From Flavobacterium chilense (GTDB lineage: Bacteria > Bacteroidota > Bacteroidia > Flavobacteriales > Flavobacteriaceae): DNA of 64,000 nucleotides. Position numbers and translations under genes: made by a program. The first letter of the stretch is position 1, and each line of letters starts with the position of its first letter. The notes beneath the pieces were generated by a model. It saw only the letters and a list, made by a program, of their open reading frames with translations, made no database searches and had not been told where the DNA came from. The stretch spans positions 310,001 through 374,000 of the forward strand of contig NZ_LSYT01000006.1 of NCBI RefSeq assembly GCF_001602525.1. Direction: 5' to 3'. This document shows positions 51,909-61,902 of this stretch, piece by piece.

Positions 51909-52475
51909 TTACAAATCTTCAATTATATCTGCTTTGTCTTCCTTGTTAACAGCTTGAACTAAATCTAAAACCATATCTAAAAAACCAGTACTCTTATAGA
52001 AATAATTAGGGTTTTCTTTTAATTTCTCTTCTACTTTATGAAAGCCATAATTAGCGTATTGTTCCATTGTGTCGATTAAATAATCTACAGCTTTTCGCTC
52101 CGTTATTTCTTCTTTTTCAAGGGCGATTAAATCCAAATCATCTGATTTTGCTAATAATGCTGTAAAAATATATTCTCTTAGTTTTGGATATGCTTTTCGG
52201 AATTTCTTAGAGTCTAAATTCCCCCAAAACTGAATAGGCTGTCCAAGTGTCTTTGTGTCGTCACTTAACTCTTTTCGTATGTTTGCATACAGCCCGATAA
52301 AAAAAGCATAAATATAAAGTTCATAACCTGCACCAAATATCTTTCCTTTACTTGACATTGACTCTACCGAACCTCCACCATATTCGGTAAATTGTCGTAA
52401 AAGTGTTTCTTCAAAACGAGTTTCAAACCGTGGGTTTCTTCTTGCCCACACATCATATAAACTATCTTTTGCCAT
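51909..52475 (-). CDS. Hypothetical protein, last gene of the island operon
   Basis: A 188-residue soluble protein. KGKIFGAGYELYIYAFFIGLYANIRKEL around residues 45-70 and KAYPKLREYIFTALLAKSDDLDLIALEK around 115-140 are helical. I cannot name the family. DndE was considered but is shorter (about 110-130 residues) and has a different core. Proteins of the 'dnd system-associated' kind can have a similar helical centre, but that is only an impression. It starts 2 bp after the DndD-like gene, so it is the last member of the operon, and its product probably works with it. Confidence 0.55.
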   Translation of the reverse strand: MAKDSLYDVWARRNPRFETRFEETLLRQFTEYGGGSVESMSSKGKIFGAGYELYIYAFFIGLYANIRKELSDDTKTLGQPIQFWGNLDSKKFRKAYPKLREYIFTALLAKSDDLDLIALEKEEITERKAVDYLIDTMEQYANYGFHKVEEKLKENPNYFYKSTGFLDMVLDLVQAVNKEDKADIIEDL

Positions 52476-52477
52476 AA

Positions 52478-54616
52478 CTATTCTTTTATCAAAGTTATTT
52501 TAGTTTGAATTGTTGATAAATCTAAATTATTGAAAGGTCGTTGTTTTTCCATTCGATAAATCGTACAATTCTGAGCATCTATTTTGCTATTATCTAAAAC
52601 TCCATTTTCTGTTAAAAAGCTTTTCGTGAATATTATACACTGTTTACTGATATTTGCAATAACTCCGAAAAAGTCACTTTCTTTTTGTGTGGAAAAGGAA
52701 CTTGTAGGAGCATCAAAAATCAGAGGATAATCATTTTCTCTTTTTAATGCTGTTAAATCTGATACTGCAAATAAAACAGACATATACATTGTGGTTTTTA
52801 GAGCCTGATTTGGACTTGATATGAATGTATCATTTCTATCTTGCAAAGCTATTCTTGCAGTACCGTCGGGTGTTTTGATTATTCTGATTATTCCGTAAAA
52901 ACCGTCAATGTTCAATCTTTCAAGATATTGATTAGCCTTATCTTCTAATAGCGTTAGAAAATCACGAGTATTTTTTTCTTTTGCGTTTTTAAAAGCATTT
53001 TTGACTTTATCTAACGCATTATGAATCTTACTATATGTAGCCGCTACAGAGTCTTTCGCTAAATTCTCATACTGTTCTTGATACTTTTCTAACTCTTTCT
53101 CCAATTCAACTTCTTCTTTTTCAAGAACTACAATTTGCTTTTCTGCTTGATTTTTATAATCCCACCAATTCTTGATGTTCTCATAAGCATTCTGTAATTG
53201 TTCTTCTGTCAATCCATCATTTTGAGCCAATAATTTCTTTTTGTTTTCTTCTTCTATATCAATGCTTTCTTGTATTTTATTTGCTTCAGACTTACGACCT
53301 TCATTAAATTCAATGTCATCCCTTATGGTGTTAATCAAACTATTTATATCCGATTGATTATATTCTAAATTATTACTTTTTTGTTCTAATTCCTTTAAAA
53401 AGTTGTTTGGAAAAAGAGGTTTTTCATCTTCTTTTTCTTGTGGTTGCTGACTTTTGATTAAATCATTCAATTTGTTGACCATAAAATCATAAGCATCAGT
53501 TCCTTCCTTTGCATCACGCCCACAAACCTTACAAAACTCATCCTTAATCATCTCTTGCATAGATATTTTGTCGGGAATGTTAGGAGATAAAGGAATAATC
53601 CCTTCGGCTATTTCTTTGGCTAACTCCTGTTTGCCTTTGAACTTATCTTCTTCACGCTCAAGCTTTCTCTTAACTTTGCTGAATGCGGAAACTTTTTGTT
53701 GGAATTCTTCAAAAATTGATGAATACCCACACAAAATCCACATATCGTCAAGGAGTCTTATCGAATAGTCTTCATTGATACGGTTTTCGATGTTATTTTT
53801 TTTATCTCTCAACGATTTTAACCGCTCATTTATAGCTTTTAATAGTTCGCTCGCTTCTTTACTGTTTTCAATTTCATTGAGCTTGGTTGAATAGTTTGTT
53901 GCGTTTTCTCTATTGCTTCTTAATCTCTGCCGTACATCACTTAAATTCTTTCTTGACAAATCTAATTTTGAACTTAATTCCCTTTCTTGCTGCGAATTCT
54001 GTTTATCTGATTTCATCGCTTTTTCAAACGCTTTTCGGGATTGATATTCAGCATAATCCGTAAAACCCTGATTATCATCTTCGCCTGTATAATATGGCTC
54101 GAATTGTCTGATATTTGAAAAAGTTTCTATTAAATAGTTCAAAGCATCCGGATTGTTGAAAACGTTCAAGTTTTCTTCTCCTTTGAAAAGGCAGTATTTA
54201 CGGATAGCCACTTCAAAACAACGGTCTAACAATACACCTCCCTGAATTGGAGTACGTTCAGAACCTTCATTTTGATAACCTTTAAATTGAAAATCACTTG
54301 TTTTTATTTCATTATCAGCATTTTTGGTAAACACAAATGACTTTTCTACGATTTTTTCTCCATCGTGGTCAAAAGTCATAGAAACACGTAAGGTGTCATT
54401 TTCAAATTCCGGTAATTCAGCTATTTTCTTTTCTGAAATAAGACGTGAATCCAAGTTTTGTTTTGAAGTATCAAATAACCATTCCAATGCCTCGAAGAAA
54501 GTTGTTTTTCCATCTCCATTATCTCCGATGAAAATCATTAGTCCATCGTTGAATTTAATGGTATTTACTCCGTAATAACTTCTAAAATTTTCTATTGTGA
54601 TTTCTTTGATAATCAT
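52478..54616 (-). CDS. DndD-like SMC/Rad50-type ATPase
   Basis: A 712-residue protein. Walker A is at 31-38 (GDNGDGKT, after an N-terminal IKEITIENFRSYYG). Long coiled coils run through residues 210-340 and 420-550. A two-cysteine turn, EFCKVCGRDA, sits in the middle like a zinc hook. The signature SPNQALKTTMYMSVLF and Walker B YPLIFDAPTSSFS lie near 620-660. This is the layout of DndD, the ATPase of DNA phosphorothioation. It overlaps the 77-residue gene upstream by 4 bases. It may organise DNA for modification by the DndC-like protein. Assignment rests on layout and neighbours. Confidence 0.7.
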   Translation of the reverse strand: MIIKEITIENFRSYYGVNTIKFNDGLMIFIGDNGDGKTTFFEALEWLFDTSKQNLDSRLISEKKIAELPEFENDTLRVSMTFDHDGEKIVEKSFVFTKNADNEIKTSDFQFKGYQNEGSERTPIQGGVLLDRCFEVAIRKYCLFKGEENLNVFNNPDALNYLIETFSNIRQFEPYYTGEDDNQGFTDYAEYQSRKAFEKAMKSDKQNSQQERELSSKLDLSRKNLSDVRQRLRSNRENATNYSTKLNEIENSKEASELLKAINERLKSLRDKKNNIENRINEDYSIRLLDDMWILCGYSSIFEEFQQKVSAFSKVKRKLEREEDKFKGKQELAKEIAEGIIPLSPNIPDKISMQEMIKDEFCKVCGRDAKEGTDAYDFMVNKLNDLIKSQQPQEKEDEKPLFPNNFLKELEQKSNNLEYNQSDINSLINTIRDDIEFNEGRKSEANKIQESIDIEEENKKKLLAQNDGLTEEQLQNAYENIKNWWDYKNQAEKQIVVLEKEEVELEKELEKYQEQYENLAKDSVAATYSKIHNALDKVKNAFKNAKEKNTRDFLTLLEDKANQYLERLNIDGFYGIIRIIKTPDGTARIALQDRNDTFISSPNQALKTTMYMSVLFAVSDLTALKRENDYPLIFDAPTSSFSTQKESDFFGVIANISKQCIIFTKSFLTENGVLDNSKIDAQNCTIYRMEKQRPFNNLDLSTIQTKITLIKE

Positions 54617-54846
54617 AATATATTTTGATTTAGATAGTTAACAACTTCATTATAAGTTTCCTTAAAAACTCCTTTATCCGAATTTCCTCCTACTCCTAAA
54701 ATAATTTTAGCAACTGCTGCAACTATGGGGTTTTCAGCATTTAAAGCATCTTGAATAGTTGGAAATTCATCTGGATTATATTCATAAAATGAACTTAATT
54801 TGTCGTCAGAAAGCACTAACTGCAACATTTTATCTTTATTATTCAT
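54613..54846 (-). CDS. Small hypothetical protein of the island
   Basis: A 77-residue acidic helical protein (MNNKDKMLQLVLSDDKLSSF, and AENPIVAAVAKIILGVGG with a glycine turn). No family is recognised. It overlaps the upstream helicase gene by 8 bases and the downstream DndD-like gene by 4. That fixed spacing suggests it is a functional partner or a translation-coupling link. Confidence 0.55.
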   Translation of the reverse strand: MNNKDKMLQLVLSDDKLSSFYEYNPDEFPTIQDALNAENPIVAAVAKIILGVGGNSDKGVFKETYNEVVNYLNQNIL

Positions 54847-57079
54847 TTTGATATAGGTTTAAATTATAGTAATTCATTGTGTCCAAAAGCACATTAATCG
54901 TATGAGAACTGTTTTCGGAAAGTAGAGCAAAATTGTTGACACGTTCTAATTCCTTTTTTAGCATACTTCTTTCCATTTTATAGCTTTCACTATTTGGATT
55001 TATTTCAGGAATAACAACCAAATCGTGGATATAGGCAAACTGTTTTTCCTGATGATTACGAAGTATTCTACCACGACGTTGTACAAACTGTCGGGGATTG
55101 CCGGTACTCGCACAGAAAATCGCTAATTCAGCACGTGGCACATCGACACCTTCGTCTAAACATTTCATTGAAGTAAGTACGTCAATTTCTCCATTAGCAA
55201 ATTGTTCCAAAACGCACTCCTTATCATTTGTTCCTGAAATAAACTGCTTAATCGTTGTCCGTTTATCAATATCCCTTACTGTTTCTGTAAAAATATCAAT
55301 TAAATGTACTGCATCATTATCATTTTCCGTTTCATCGTTTTCCGAAAAATTGTCTGTTTCAAAGTAATCATTGGGGTCATTACCTTCAGGAACATACACC
55401 AATGTATATTTTAAGTTGCCTTTCTTCTTGTATTGCTCTTTTAAAATATAGTAAAAAACAGATATTTTGTTAGATGCTTTATGTATAATCCGTTTCCTTG
55501 CTAATAATAAAGCGGTTAAAATCGGATTGTTACTAAAACTGTCGGATTCACTTTTATAGAATTTTGAAATTTTGAGTGATAATTCCATATAATCTCTCAT
55601 TTCTGATTCTGTAAGAGAAACTAAATGTGGATAATAATAGTAACGACATAGTACACCATTATTTATAGCCTCCTCCATTGAATACTCGTAGGTGAATTCT
55701 TTTTCACTATTAAAAAATGAAAACAGCTTTTTGTTTCCTTCTTCATCAAATTGCCGTTCGGGTGTTGCTGAAAGACCAATTCTTCGCTTACAATTAACTT
55801 TAGGCAAGAGTTTTAGTAAAGAACCTGACCCCATATTATGGCATTCGTCCGCAATAAGTAAGGTCTTGGCAGGCAATTGATTTAGTTCAGAAAAAATGTT
55901 TTCTCTTGCAAAAGAAGCATACGTTGAAATCACAATATACGAAACTTGTTCAGTCGGAGAAAGTCGTTCTCGGGTCAAGATAGACGCAAAATCATTTTTC
56001 CAACGACTTTTTGAACAAACCTTTACAATGTTCGTAAAATTGAATTTTTTACATTCGTTTTCCCATTGATTAACCAATGTGATTGTGGGTACAAGAATCA
56101 ATGCTTTATAATAACCTGTCTTTTTATAAACTTCGAGCAAGCAGTTCAATGAAGTAATAGTTTTCCCTGTACCTGTTGCCATTGCAAACAATCCTTGCTG
56201 GTTGTTGTTCTTCCAATTCCCAAATGCAATTTTCTGATACTCTCTCGGACCTTCAGCATACGGAAATTTTGGATTCTTTAGGTTTTTATCAATATCATCA
56301 TAAAGCTTAACAATAGTTTGTTTTAGCTTGTTGTTTTTAATGAGGCTTCTTTTCTTTTCAAATAGCTGTTCTTCTTGGATAATTAACTCATCTATGTTTT
56401 TATTGCCAAATTTATCTTTGATTGCAACTTCTATTTCATTAGCTGACAAATAATGAACATCCTCATCTTGTTCAGAAAAGTAGCTATCAATGATTTTTAA
56501 TTGTTTCTTGATGAGTTTATTTGACCGCTCATCTTCCCAATCTAAAAATGCTTCTAATTCTTCCAAATTTTCAGATAAACCGAATAAGGTAAAATTACAA
56601 GAAGCCTTATATCCCACTGAATTTTTTCCATCACTGAAAACTCCTGACTTATAATGAGCAATCCCTCTGTTGTTTTTTGGTTTGATTACTTTGATTTCAA
56701 TTCGTTTTTCAGCAATTAAATATGCCAAACATTCAAAAAAGTGTGTATCGTATTCATCAAGTACTTTGCCAAGAGAAACTACATCTGATAAATCAAAAAC
56801 CTTGTTCAGATTATCGGAACTTTGCCCTTTTTCAAAAGCTTCTTTGTCTTTTTCGGAAAGTAGATGATTGATGACCATTCGCATTTTTCCACCTTTACTG
56901 ATGAATGTAGCAAAGCCAACAGAAAGCAAATTAATAGCTGCTGAACTAAAATAGCCCAACAACAAATGAAATTCAGAACTATTCGCTAAACCATCTAAAT
57001 AAAATTGCAGAGGCTCGTTTTCCGTTCCGGTTTTATAATCCCTATCTATCGACCAATCACAATCTTTAAGCATATCCAA
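54839..57079 (-). CDS. SF2 helicase with N-terminal PLD-like domain
   Basis: A 746-residue protein. Residues 20-200 have a PLD-like fold with H142 and K144 in AHYKSGVFSDG and an N-x-T turn in GYKASCNFTLFG. The helicase core carries Walker A ATGTGKT at 301-307, DECH at 411-414, SATPERQ at 437-443, a motif V-like SMKCLDEGVDVP and motif VI QRRGRILRN. This is the layout of restriction-type DNA translocase nucleases. It overlaps the cysteine-desulfurase gene by 14 bases. In a modification system it would be a good candidate for the part that attacks unmodified DNA. Which strand or mark it reads is unknown. Confidence 0.8.
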   Translation of the reverse strand: MDMLKDCDWSIDRDYKTGTENEPLQFYLDGLANSSEFHLLLGYFSSAAINLLSVGFATFISKGGKMRMVINHLLSEKDKEAFEKGQSSDNLNKVFDLSDVVSLGKVLDEYDTHFFECLAYLIAEKRIEIKVIKPKNNRGIAHYKSGVFSDGKNSVGYKASCNFTLFGLSENLEELEAFLDWEDERSNKLIKKQLKIIDSYFSEQDEDVHYLSANEIEVAIKDKFGNKNIDELIIQEEQLFEKKRSLIKNNKLKQTIVKLYDDIDKNLKNPKFPYAEGPREYQKIAFGNWKNNNQQGLFAMATGTGKTITSLNCLLEVYKKTGYYKALILVPTITLVNQWENECKKFNFTNIVKVCSKSRWKNDFASILTRERLSPTEQVSYIVISTYASFARENIFSELNQLPAKTLLIADECHNMGSGSLLKLLPKVNCKRRIGLSATPERQFDEEGNKKLFSFFNSEKEFTYEYSMEEAINNGVLCRYYYYPHLVSLTESEMRDYMELSLKISKFYKSESDSFSNNPILTALLLARKRIIHKASNKISVFYYILKEQYKKKGNLKYTLVYVPEGNDPNDYFETDNFSENDETENDNDAVHLIDIFTETVRDIDKRTTIKQFISGTNDKECVLEQFANGEIDVLTSMKCLDEGVDVPRAELAIFCASTGNPRQFVQRRGRILRNHQEKQFAYIHDLVVIPEINPNSESYKMERSMLKKELERVNNFALLSENSSHTINVLLDTMNYYNLNLYQNE

Positions 57080-58214
57080 GCATCGTTTTAGTTAATTCAG
57101 AAATTGTTTTAACCACAGTTTTTATTTCTTCCGCTGTATTAAACTTTCCTAACGAAAAACGAATGGAAGCGAAAGCATCATCATCGCTAAATCCCATTGC
57201 TCTCAAAACGTGTGAGGGTTCAACAATTGCAGCCGTACAAGCCGAACCATTTGAAACGGCAATGTTTTTCATTCTACCTATCATTACATTGGCATCAAAT
57301 CCCCTGAAACAAATATTGCTGACGTTATAAATTCTATTTTCTGTACTTCCATTCACGAATGTGTCAGGAATTTTGAGCAATTCGTTTTCTAACTCGTTTC
57401 GCAATGATACAATTCTTCCAACATCTTGTTTCATTTCTTGTTCTGCAATTTCACAAGCCTTGCCAAGTGCCACAATGCTCGGAACATTTAATGTCCCGCT
57501 TCGTAAACCGTTTTCGTGTCCACCTCCGTGTGTGTATGCAGGTAATTTAATCCCTTTTCTCACATACAAAGCCCCAATTCCTTTAGGTGCGTACATTTTA
57601 TGTCCGCTTAGACATAGTATATCTATTCCCAAAGTATCTACATTAATCTCAATTTTCCCAACCGCTTGCGTTGCATCAGTCATAAACAAAGCATCAACTT
57701 CGTGGACAAGAGAAGCAATTTCTTTTATTGGTTGAATTACGCCTGTTTCGTTGTTTACAAACATTACGCAAACCAATATTGTATCTGAACGCAAAGATTT
57801 CTTTAATTCGTTCAAGTCAATCAAGCCGTTTTGTTGAACAGACAAATAGGTTACTTCGTAACCTCTTGTTTCAAGATATTTACAAGTATCAAGAACGGCT
57901 TTGTGTTCTGTTGAAACGGTAATAATGTGTTTACCTTCTTCGGAATAATTTTCAACAATACCTTTTAAAGCGATGTTGATTGCTTCTGTTGAACCGCTTG
58001 TAAAAATGATTTCTTTGTCGTCTGCACCGATTAAATCTGTAACTTGTGTTCTTGCAGATTTTACAGATTCATTTATGATTGTACCAAAATAATGGGTACT
58101 GCTTGGGTTGGCAAAGTTTTCTTTTAGAAATGGAAGCATCGCATCCAACACTCTTGGGTCTATTGGAGTGGTGGCGTTGTAATCGAGGTATGATATGTTA
58201 TTCGCATTTAACAT
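57066..58214 (-). CDS. Cysteine desulfurase (DndA/IscS-like)
   Basis: A 382-residue PLP enzyme that removes sulfur from cysteine and passes it on as persulfide. LDYNATTPIDPRV and the PLP lysine Lys206 in CLSGHKMYAPKG are standard. The catalytic Cys326 lies in VSNGSACTAAIVEPSHVL, followed by the usual RAMG and IRFSLGKFNTAEEI. IscS-type housekeeping enzymes are normally near iscU; here the neighbours are a DndD-like ATPase, a PLD helicase and a DndC-like enzyme, so it is more likely to be the sulfur donor of a DNA phosphorothioation pathway (DndA role). Confidence 0.88.
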   Translation of the reverse strand: MLNANNISYLDYNATTPIDPRVLDAMLPFLKENFANPSSTHYFGTIINESVKSARTQVTDLIGADDKEIIFTSGSTEAINIALKGIVENYSEEGKHIITVSTEHKAVLDTCKYLETRGYEVTYLSVQQNGLIDLNELKKSLRSDTILVCVMFVNNETGVIQPIKEIASLVHEVDALFMTDATQAVGKIEINVDTLGIDILCLSGHKMYAPKGIGALYVRKGIKLPAYTHGGGHENGLRSGTLNVPSIVALGKACEIAEQEMKQDVGRIVSLRNELENELLKIPDTFVNGSTENRIYNVSNICFRGFDANVMIGRMKNIAVSNGSACTAAIVEPSHVLRAMGFSDDDAFASIRFSLGKFNTAEEIKTVVKTISELTKTMLGYA

Positions 58215-58244
58215 TATGCTGATATTCCATTGTGAACGAGATTC

Positions 58245-59156
58245 TTAATTGCTTAATAAATCGTTCCATTTGTAAATTTTATTTTCCTTTATAGCCTTTC
58301 GTGTGTTTGAAATTTTTTCAAGCAACGTCTCTGTATTTGATTTTTTCTCTAATTCAAAGACGGGATTAAAATTTTTCAGAATATTGTAGATGTCTTTGGT
58401 GGCTTTATTCGTTTCAAAAAATGAATACAATATCCCTACTCCTTCAAATTCAAGTTTGTCAAGACACTCAATTAATGTATTTAGTCTTTCAACAATTTCT
58501 CTTTTAGTTTTTCTAAAAGTTGCATTAACTTTATTCGTGAAAAACTCTTGGAGTTCTTTTTTTAATATGACGACTTCTGTTGCATATTGTGAATACAAAC
58601 TACTTAAAGCTTTATCTAATTGTTTTTCATTAAAACTATCATCTAACCAATAGAGTAAAATGAGCAAATCAACAGAATCCTTTATTTGACCAATTTGTTG
58701 ATAATCAAAAAATGCCGAAAATTGTTCTTTGGCAGGATAATCATCTGTATAAAAGAAAATCTTTTCAGAATTTATTCTACTTAAATACAGAGCATAGGCG
58801 GAAGAGTACAACTCGCCATTTAGTTTTTTAGTATGTTTAGTAGCGTTTTTAATCCTTTCAAAATAATCTGCACCTAAATCTTTTAGCAGGCTTTCATTGT
58901 CATTTTTTTTACCCTGAAAAACAGGCAATACTTGATTAATAGATTTTCGTTTTTCTTCTATCGTGTTTTTATCAGAATATTTTTGTTGATTCCCTTTGTC
59001 TAAAGGTAAAAACACATTCTTTTTCACTTCATCAAATACAACCGAATTCAATGTGAAATTTACTTTTTCTAATTTTTTTAGCAAAAAATCGCCTTCATCA
59101 ATATGAATTAGGTTAATTATAGTACAAGCATCTAATAAACAACAAATATTACTCAT
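58245..59156 (-). CDS. PIN-like domain protein
   Basis: A 303-residue protein. MSNICCLLDACTIINLIHID with Asp9 at the N-terminus, VVFDEVKKNVF near residue 40 and IFFYTDDYPAKEQFSAFFD near 140 give the acidic residues expected of a PIN nuclease active site. The C-terminal half is helical (LKKELQEFFTNKVNATFRKT) without a recognised domain. It lies 30 bp upstream of the cysteine desulfurase gene and 6 bp downstream of the AAA+ ATPase, inside the operon. It is probably an RNA or DNA nuclease. It could be the effector, which other phosphorothioation systems provide by other nucleases. Confidence 0.6.
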   Translation of the reverse strand: MSNICCLLDACTIINLIHIDEGDFLLKKLEKVNFTLNSVVFDEVKKNVFLPLDKGNQQKYSDKNTIEEKRKSINQVLPVFQGKKNDNESLLKDLGADYFERIKNATKHTKKLNGELYSSAYALYLSRINSEKIFFYTDDYPAKEQFSAFFDYQQIGQIKDSVDLLILLYWLDDSFNEKQLDKALSSLYSQYATEVVILKKELQEFFTNKVNATFRKTKREIVERLNTLIECLDKLEFEGVGILYSFFETNKATKDIYNILKNFNPVFELEKKSNTETLLEKISNTRKAIKENKIYKWNDLLSN

Positions 59157-59162
59157 ACTACA

Positions 59163-60275
59163 TTAATCTTTATGCCAAATAATATCTTGTTTATATTCCT
59201 CAAATGCTTGTTTGTTTATAGGGCACTTGTTGTCCATATCTGAAAATTCAAGCAATAGTGATAAAGATTCGTTGAATTGTCGAAGAGAAACGCTGCCTTG
59301 TTCTTGAATTAAACTATCTATAACATTTTCTTCAAATGGAAAATATGGATTGTCGTCACTTCCTTCTCTGAAAGCACTTATCAACTCTCGTAAATATTCC
59401 TTAAATATATCAGCATTTGGAAAGTCAAAACTAATTCTCTCTTTTATTCTTGACCTAACACTTTCATAAACATACTGTCCTAAATCTTCTACGGATATTA
59501 ATGCTGATTGTGTCAAATTCAAAAACAACAATAAATTGTTTGGAACATTATCTAAAATTTCCCTAATGAAATTATTTGTTTTATCAATATTTGAATTGTT
59601 TAATACTGCAATATCTTCAAACTCATCAATCCAAATTATTACGCAGGAATACTTTTGTTTATCATATGTCAAACACGAAAACAATCCTGCTAAAATTGAG
59701 GTGTAATCTGTATCGTCTTTTAATGAACGTAAAATTCCATACGCATTTAGTGATTTTAAATCTGTGGCATTCATATTTCCATACAGATATTTTTTTATAT
59801 CTAAATGCTGTATGTCAGAATTGAAAACAGCCTTTAAAACACTTTGGATATGAAGGTTTGAACCAATTGAATCAATATATGTATTTACATCTGCAACAAT
59901 ATCTGAAAAAGTATTTCTTAATTCTTCAATATTGAGTTTGTCAATTATAGAAATGTAAATGCTGTAAATTGGCTCTTTACCTTTTGGTAATGATATAACC
60001 GTTGAATAAGGAATAGCCTTACCTGCTTTATCTGCAAGCCCTTGCAAAATATCTTTCTTATTGAAAAATCTTGCAGCGTGGGTTTTACCACTTCCGTATT
60101 CCCCCCAATTCAAAACCAAGGTAGAATTAGGAATACGAATGCTCCTTTCAATTCGTTTCTCAAATTTTTCTTTTACTTCTTTAAAACCTGCCCAAACCAA
60201 TTCAGCAGGATTGGTTGCAGGTGTTAAACGAAATGGGTTCGTTTTTAACTTGTATGTTTCCTTAAAATCTGCCAT
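59163..60275 (-). CDS. ORC/Cdc6-like AAA+ ATPase
   Basis: A 370-residue protein. Walker A GEYGSGKT is at residues 58-65 in LVLNWGEYGSGKTHAARFF; Walker B WIDEFEDIAVL is near 218; sensor-type LFLNLTQSALI is near 255. The middle and C-terminal parts (SLRQFNESLSLLLEFSDMDN) fit an AAA+ with a helical lid. The KTNPFRLTPATN opening resembles ATPases found in defence islands. It begins just 1 bp after the stop of the 541-residue gene. It may load or power the nuclease/helicase partners. Confidence 0.75.
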   Translation of the reverse strand: MADFKETYKLKTNPFRLTPATNPAELVWAGFKEVKEKFEKRIERSIRIPNSTLVLNWGEYGSGKTHAARFFNKKDILQGLADKAGKAIPYSTVISLPKGKEPIYSIYISIIDKLNIEELRNTFSDIVADVNTYIDSIGSNLHIQSVLKAVFNSDIQHLDIKKYLYGNMNATDLKSLNAYGILRSLKDDTDYTSILAGLFSCLTYDKQKYSCVIIWIDEFEDIAVLNNSNIDKTNNFIREILDNVPNNLLLFLNLTQSALISVEDLGQYVYESVRSRIKERISFDFPNADIFKEYLRELISAFREGSDDNPYFPFEENVIDSLIQEQGSVSLRQFNESLSLLLEFSDMDNKCPINKQAFEEYKQDIIWHKD

Positions 60276-60276
60276 T

Positions 60277-61902
60277 TTATTTCTTATTTTGAATATAACC
60301 GTCTTGATATTGTTCTTGATATTTAAAGATGAACTTATCTTGTTCTTTTTCAGATAATTTACCTAAAATATACTGATACCCGACTTTTATACTGTCATTA
60401 AAGTATAATTGATATTTTGTATAATTTGCTGCTTGCGATGCTGTTACTCTATTCGGAGCTAAGGTCTTAAATAAATCAAAGCTATTCTCAATATGCCTAT
60501 ACATTTTTTTCAAAATTAAATTCTCATCTTTGGGATTTACCACCTCACTGTTATTGTAACAGTCGTCATATAAATGAACCATAAATCGGTCAAGAAAAGC
60601 ATCTGATGAAATTATTTTATCAGTATTTATATCATTCCAAATACATAGATGTTGAAATAGTTTCAATCCAATTTCTGTAATTTTAAATTCATTATTTATC
60701 CCTGTGATAATCCTAAAATCCAACATCCAATTTAATCGAGGCATTATTATATGTTCTAAATATACCTCTGGTTTTTCCCATTTTTTTATTCTATTTAATA
60801 CGGTTTCTATACCATTTAAAATCTTTCTATCTTCGTGAGAGTTTTCTTTTTTATAATTTTCTAAACGAGCTATCAGTTGATTTTTAAATACGTGAACCAA
60901 ATGAGAATATGTTGTTTTTTCTTCGATATAAAGTAATTCTAAAAGATTGCTAAAATAGAAGTAGTCATTTCTTAAAATACATTCTAAAAAGAATATTCTG
61001 TCGAAGCCATTTAACTCAAAAACATTGCTTGAATCTGAAAATTCACTTTTTAAAACTTGATAAATCTTAAATGGTTTTCCAGAATAGTAAATGTTGTTTA
61101 TTTTGTTTAAAAACTCTAAATCATTTGCTGTATCAATATATGGCTTGGCAGATATTCCCGTTTTTGTCTCGTTAATCAATCCTTTCTTAAACTGATTTTC
61201 TTCTAATAACTCTTTATACTTTAAACAATAATTCTCAAACTTTTTGTCAATTGACGTTGCAGGGACTTTCTTATTCTCGTTAAGGAATAGTGATAAAATT
61301 TTAAAATATCCCAAACGTCTAACTTTAGTGTTAGTAGATAGTACTGGAACTATCTTATTGTCTTTTATCAATTTGTTTTTACGAAAAAAGACGGTATAAA
61401 AATTTGGAACAGAAACTGTACTTATACTATTCTCAATAAGATGTTTTGCAAATTTAATATCCCACCAAAGTTCTTCAATAATCTGAATATTAAATAAATA
61501 ACTCCCATACTTATCACACATTGCATCTCCAAAATCTATACTCGTATAATAGTCAAGTACAGCATCTTGCTGATGCGCCGTTATTATTTTAATGAACGAA
61601 AACATTTCATTGGTAATAGACCTGCCTTCTGTCAAATCTTCTCTCCATCCTAAATATTCGTGCCCTTTTATGGTAAGAGATGTAAACTCGTCTATCCTCC
61701 TTAAAAATTCGTCAATATCAGAAAAGTCACTTATAGTGTTGTAAGAATAATATTCATCATCAAGAGCATCATTATCTATGTCGTCATTTATGTCAAAAGA
61801 AAATGCAATGACGTAGTCACCGCCAAACTCGAATGATAATTCGTTTTGGTGAATCATTGCTTGCTGGCAATCATTTAAATAATATTCAAGTACCTCTCTC
61901 AT
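60277..61902 (-). CDS. Hypothetical protein of the island, 541 residues
   Basis: A 541-residue, mostly helical acidic protein. There are no catalytic motifs I can identify. Segments such as NSHEDRKILNGIETVLNRIKKW and WMLDFRIITGINNEFKITEIGLKLFQHL look like winged-helix elements. The first 60 residues are strongly acidic (FSFDINDDIDNDALDDEYYS), which might mimic DNA. It begins on the base after the DndC-like stop and ends 1 bp before the AAA+ gene, so it is an integral part of the operon. SspB/DUF4007 was considered; no clear resemblance was found. Confidence 0.55.
   Translation of the reverse strand: MREVLEYYLNDCQQAMIHQNELSFEFGGDYVIAFSFDINDDIDNDALDDEYYSYNTISDFSDIDEFLRRIDEFTSLTIKGHEYLGWREDLTEGRSITNEMFSFIKIITAHQQDAVLDYYTSIDFGDAMCDKYGSYLFNIQIIEELWWDIKFAKHLIENSISTVSVPNFYTVFFRKNKLIKDNKIVPVLSTNTKVRRLGYFKILSLFLNENKKVPATSIDKKFENYCLKYKELLEENQFKKGLINETKTGISAKPYIDTANDLEFLNKINNIYYSGKPFKIYQVLKSEFSDSSNVFELNGFDRIFFLECILRNDYFYFSNLLELLYIEEKTTYSHLVHVFKNQLIARLENYKKENSHEDRKILNGIETVLNRIKKWEKPEVYLEHIIMPRLNWMLDFRIITGINNEFKITEIGLKLFQHLCIWNDINTDKIISSDAFLDRFMVHLYDDCYNNSEVVNPKDENLILKKMYRHIENSFDLFKTLAPNRVTASQAANYTKYQLYFNDSIKVGYQYILGKLSEKEQDKFIFKYQEQYQDGYIQNKK

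Noticed and set aside
51909..52475. DndE assignment for the 188-residue protein
   Set aside because: Position after DndD fits, but the length and core sequence do not; left as hypothetical.
60277..61902. SspB (DUF4007) assignment for the 541-residue protein
   Set aside because: It is too long and shows none of the residues I recall for that family.
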